Of a DNA stretch of 21,689 nt, positions 18,936 through 21,689 are shown one piece after another. Numbering within the stretch: the stretch's first letter is position 1; every line of letters starts with the position of its first letter. This DNA comes from Nephromyces sp. MM_2019. Its lineage: Eukaryota; Apicomplexa; Aconoidasida; Nephromycida. A model generated the notes under the pieces. It saw only the letters and a program-made list of their open reading frames with translations, did no database searches and was not told the origin of the DNA. The stretch covers positions 1-21,689 of the forward strand of contig JADHZB010000686.1 of the NCBI GenBank assembly GCA_015657535.1, in the 5' to 3' direction. A program made the translations under genes and the position numbers.

Positions 18936-21444
18936 ATGCCAGAGAAGCTCATTCTCCACTCTCTTATAGTTGGAAATGCTGAGATTTCCGCTTTACTGCA
19001 GAATTCGCTCAAATTGGAGAATTTTACATCTTTTTCTTCACGAGGAAGCCCGGCGAAGAATTTACCTTCAATTTTGAGGGAAAAGTTTATTTTAAATGCT
19101 GCCCAAACGTACATTCTTGTGGGTATTGTGCTGAAGGAGTTGGAAAGAAGAGAGATCCGCTCATCTTCACCACAAATTATTGAAGATAATGAAAAAAATG
19201 GAAAAATAAAGTGGAAAAAAAAGAAATTTGGAGATTCTGAAAATGAGGAAAGCTGTGGATGTTTTGTGAAAATGAGAAGGGGAGATGCTTATGAGGAAGC
19301 AGAGGATGAAGAAGGATGCTCATTATGTCATTATCAAAGTTTAAACGCGAAATTAAAGCGAAGAGTCTTTGAAGATGTAGAAGAGGAAAGAAATGCCAAA
19401 CGCACACACCTTGAAGATATGCTGTGTTTGGAAAGCACTCTAATGGGGTTGAGGATAAAGCCACGCACACCAGTAGCTGAGAATGCTCGGTCTTCATGCG
19501 AGAGAGAGAGAACACAGCACACACACAGTGTGGAGTGCACTCAGATTTCAGAGCCCACACAAAACACACACAATGTGGAGTGCACACAAAGTTCAGAGCA
19601 TACACAGCGTATACATAGTGCTGATCACCAACGCCACACAACCCACACACACCACGCACACCACACACACAATCCCCCTCCACTGCCCTCCAATTCCCCT
19701 TGGAAGCTCAGAGGCTGCTTTATGAGAGTCAAAGATGGAAGTCTACACACATCAAACCCTCTACACTCAAAGACACTGCTTGAGAGGTTTGAGAGCTTCT
19801 CCTCCTCTTCAGAGTATCTTCGCTTCATCTCTTCAGTCTCTGATGATGAGTTGTATGCAGCAAGCTATGAGCTGAAGAGGATTGTAGGCAGTGAAGACTA
19901 TATGTCGATATCTTCAACGGAGTACGTATGCGAAATCAGAGGTTTCTGTGTGTGCGAGACGAATCAACAGTTTCTCTCTAGGAGATGCTTTGAGGCTCTG
20001 TACTTTCAGGGCTTCTGGATTGTGGATGCTTTGAAGTATGGAGGGCATTGGCTCGTTTACAATGGTTGGTGGGGTATGTGTGTGTTGGTGTGTGTGTATG
20101 GGAGTTGGTGTGTTTGTCTGTGTGTATGGGAGCTTGTGTGTTTGTGTGTGAGTTGGTGTGTGTCTTTGGGCGTTGGTGCATTTGTTTTTTTTATTGGTGT
20201 ATGGATGTTAGTGTGTTGGTATGTGTATTGGTGTGCGTACGGTTTTTTTGTGTATGTGGATGTTTCTGGGTATGTGTGGGTGCATGAATGTGTGTTCATG
20301 CGTATTACTGTCTCAGTATGTCTGTCTGTTCATATGTGGCGGTGTGCGTGGTGTTTCCTACGTAGTTTGGGTATGGCATTTGAGTGTATGGTGGTGTGTG
20401 TGTCAAGCTGTCCTGCGTGTGGTGGTGTCGGATTTGAGTGTATAGTGCTGTGTGGACTTGATTTTGTGTGAAGTTATCTGTGGATTGAGAGTTTGAAGGT
20501 TTATCTGTGTGTGTGTTTCGCATTGGTTGCACATGCATGTTTTGTTTGCTTGATATGAATGGTTGAATTTTGTGTGTGTTATGTGTCCATGCGATGTGTG
20601 GGAATAGCTCCTTGTGCCCTTTCTCTACAAGACTTTCATGGAAATGTGTGTGTATGTATGGAGTGTATGTACAGTGAGCAGAACAAGAGATAGAAAACGT
20701 AGGCTATCGGTGAGTGGTATGCGGAATATATGTACACCGGGTGCTTGCCACTGTATTCACGTACACTCTGGGCGACATTCACACACACCAACGCACATAC
20801 ACATATACACGCATGGCCAAACGCACATACACACACACATACGGCAGAAAAAAGCACACACCTCCACATGTCTCCGCACGTCCATACACACCCTCACACA
20901 CTAATGTGATTCTCTTCAGGTGAGCCCAGAGACTCACACAGCTTTTGTATAGTTCACGCTGTTTCAAGCACTGAGAGCCTACCCCTTCGTCAACTGATTG
21001 AATGGCAGAGGCTGGCTGCTAGTGTAAGAAAGAAGGTAAAACTCCCCCTTTTTCATCATTTGTTGATATACACGGAGGAGTGTACGTACACCTCTCCCTA
21101 TACTGCGTGTGTTAGTGAAGAAACTATTTTTATTTGCTCTCAAAGTAGTTTCTGGTGAGGTAAGCAGTCTATTAAAACTGGCAGTTTTGAAGGGGTCCTT
21201 TTTCTGTGTGTTTATGCGTATGCTTGTTTGTGTGCGTGGATATATCCGTGTGTGCACGCGTGTTTTTGTTTTTGTGTGCAGGGATATATCTGTGTGCGTA
21301 TGTTGATGGAAGAGGCAGCAAATTTTATGTTTACCTTTGCAGATTGTGATTGCAGTGGTGGAAGGCTCCCATAAAGAAGGCTTAGTTCGTCTGATTCACA
21401 TTGACAGAGATCTAAAGATTGAGGACGCTCATTACACTGAGTAG
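18936..21444 (+). CDS. TSEN34: tRNA-splicing endonuclease catalytic subunit, Sen34 type (three exons)
   Basis: Exons 18936-20064, 20920-21035 and 21343-21444 give 448 residues with a TAG at 21442. The enzyme cuts introns from precursor tRNAs in a complex with Sen2, Sen15 and Sen54. The C-terminal nuclease fold is clear: RRCFEALYFQGFWI and KYGGHWLVYNGEP (family FGGDFLVYPGDP), then DSHSFCIVHAV, LRQLIEWQRLAASVRKK and IVIAVVE. The predicted triad is Tyr375, His383, Lys414. Spacings of 8 and 31 equal those I recall for human TSEN34 (Tyr247, His255, Lys286), while TSEN2 has a longer His-Lys gap; this favours Sen34. Residues about 85-155 are Lys/Glu-rich and about 190-250 are His/Thr/Gln-rich, translated CA repeats. 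The protein is longer than human TSEN34 (310) because of this middle part. Exon 2 starts with GT after TCTCTTCAG. Two donors, 20065 and 20074, are both in frame. Confidence 0.88.
19519..19680 (+). repeat. CA-rich repeat inside the Sen34-type coding exon
   Basis: A 45-bp unit containing TGTGGAGTGCAC is repeated once (landmarks at 19529 and 19574), giving the 15-residue pair THSVECTQISEPTQN and THNVECTQSSEHTQR. It is followed by CA-derived His/Thr runs to about 19672. The reading frame is kept. Confidence 0.8.
20663..20674. repeat. Palindromic element near-copy in Sen34 intron 1
   Basis: GTGTATGTACAG differs from the GTGTAYRTACAC consensus only in its last base. Two further partial copies lie at 20731-20738 and 20758-20767. 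Confidence 0.6.
21080..21091. repeat. GTGTACGTACAC palindrome in Sen34 intron 2
   Basis: A perfect core flanked by GAGGA on the left and CTCTCC on the right, like an imperfect version of the 1496-1525 copy. Confidence 0.8.
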
Positions 21445-21552
21445 GGGGTTTCTTGGAGGGGGGGTAGGGTAGAAGACTGTGGGGGTGAGGGGTGGGTAGG
21501 TTGAAAGCTCTGGGGGGGGCTGAAAAGTAAATGTGGGAGGTAGGGGGGTGGA
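21443..21552 (+). other. G-rich stretch after the Sen34-type stop codon
   Basis: Many runs of three to eight G (GGGGG, GGGGGG, GGGG, GGGGGGGG) within 110 bp, enough for G-quadruplex formation in DNA or in the 3' UTR RNA. No coding signal. Confidence 0.7.
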
Positions 21553-21559
21553 GCGATAT

Positions 21560-21689
21560 GAAGAAGGAGATGTGAAGATAAAGAGGATGAAGAAGAGGAG
21601 GGAGAAGACGGTGAGGAAGAGGAAGAAGATGAAGATGTAGAAGAGGAAGAAGAAGAGGAGGGAGAAGACGGTGAGGAAGAGGAAGAAGA
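21560..21689. repeat. GA-rich 60-bp direct repeat at the right edge
   Basis: A 39-bp segment at 21591-21629 recurs exactly at 21651-21689, a period of 60 bp. On the + strand the frame ending GAAGAGGAAGAA is open from 21563 to the edge and encodes almost only Glu, Asp and Gly. On the minus strand it is a pyrimidine tract like the eL36 and Sen34 leaders. It could be the start of an acidic coding exon or the leader of a minus-strand gene; the window ends before this can be decided. Confidence 0.7.

Noticed and set aside
19177..19683. 168-residue minus-strand frame
   Set aside because: Antisense shadow of the Sen34-type coding exon, driven by its Glu/Lys-rich and CA-rich composition.
20065..20471. 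Read-through of the Sen34 frame past its first exon
   Set aside because: It becomes Val-Cys repeat sequence, whereas splicing to 20920 restores the catalytic His and Lys at family spacing.
1..21689. tRNA, rRNA, snRNA genes and transposons
   Set aside because: A by-eye search for T-loop GTTCRA boxes, cloverleaf arms, transposase or reverse-transcriptase motifs and terminal repeats found nothing convincing; a covariance-model scan would be needed to exclude small RNAs.

Overview
This is nuclear DNA from an intron-rich eukaryote, probably a protist or another small eukaryote. The exons carry eukaryote-specific genes and are joined across GT-AG introns with matching phases, so it is not prokaryotic. 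I cannot place the lineage from the sequence. Between the exons lie very many (GT)n/(CA)n tracts and many copies of a short palindrome, GTGTAYRTACAC.

Four genes are recognised, all on the + strand. (1) Positions 206-1388 hold the 3' end of a protein kinase gene cut by the left edge, showing kinase subdomain XI and a short tail. (2) Positions 3706-4816 hold ribosomal protein eL36 in two exons: a 25-nt first exon and an 800-nt C-rich and GT-rich intron. (3) Positions 8528-14879 hold bystin/Enp1, the 40S assembly factor, in at least eight exons. One more exon is probably missing from the model between the second and third. (4) Positions 18936-21444 hold a tRNA-splicing endonuclease subunit of the Sen34 type in three exons, with the Tyr/His/Lys catalytic triad at the family's spacing.

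Region by region: 1-205 is an intron of the kinase. 1389-3500 has no supported gene, only a 30-bp perfect palindrome, a pyrimidine tract and CA/TG arrays. 4817-8527 has no convincing gene but holds 21-bp, 42-bp and 78-bp tandem repeats and CA-rich and C-rich stretches. 14880-18640 contains exon-like islands (15484-17162) that may be a fifth, unrecognised multi-exon gene, then a CA-rich block. 18640-18935 is a pyrimidine-rich leader before Sen34. 21445-21689 is a G-rich then GA-rich stretch running off the right edge.

Three of the four genes act in RNA or ribosome production (eL36 in the 60S subunit, bystin in 40S maturation, Sen34 in tRNA intron removal). This is a thematic neighbourhood, not an operon. 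The most unusual feature is the dispersed palindrome GTGTAYRTACAC: 13 exact copies and about as many near copies, none inside a recognised exon. No RNA gene, transposon or CRISPR array was seen.
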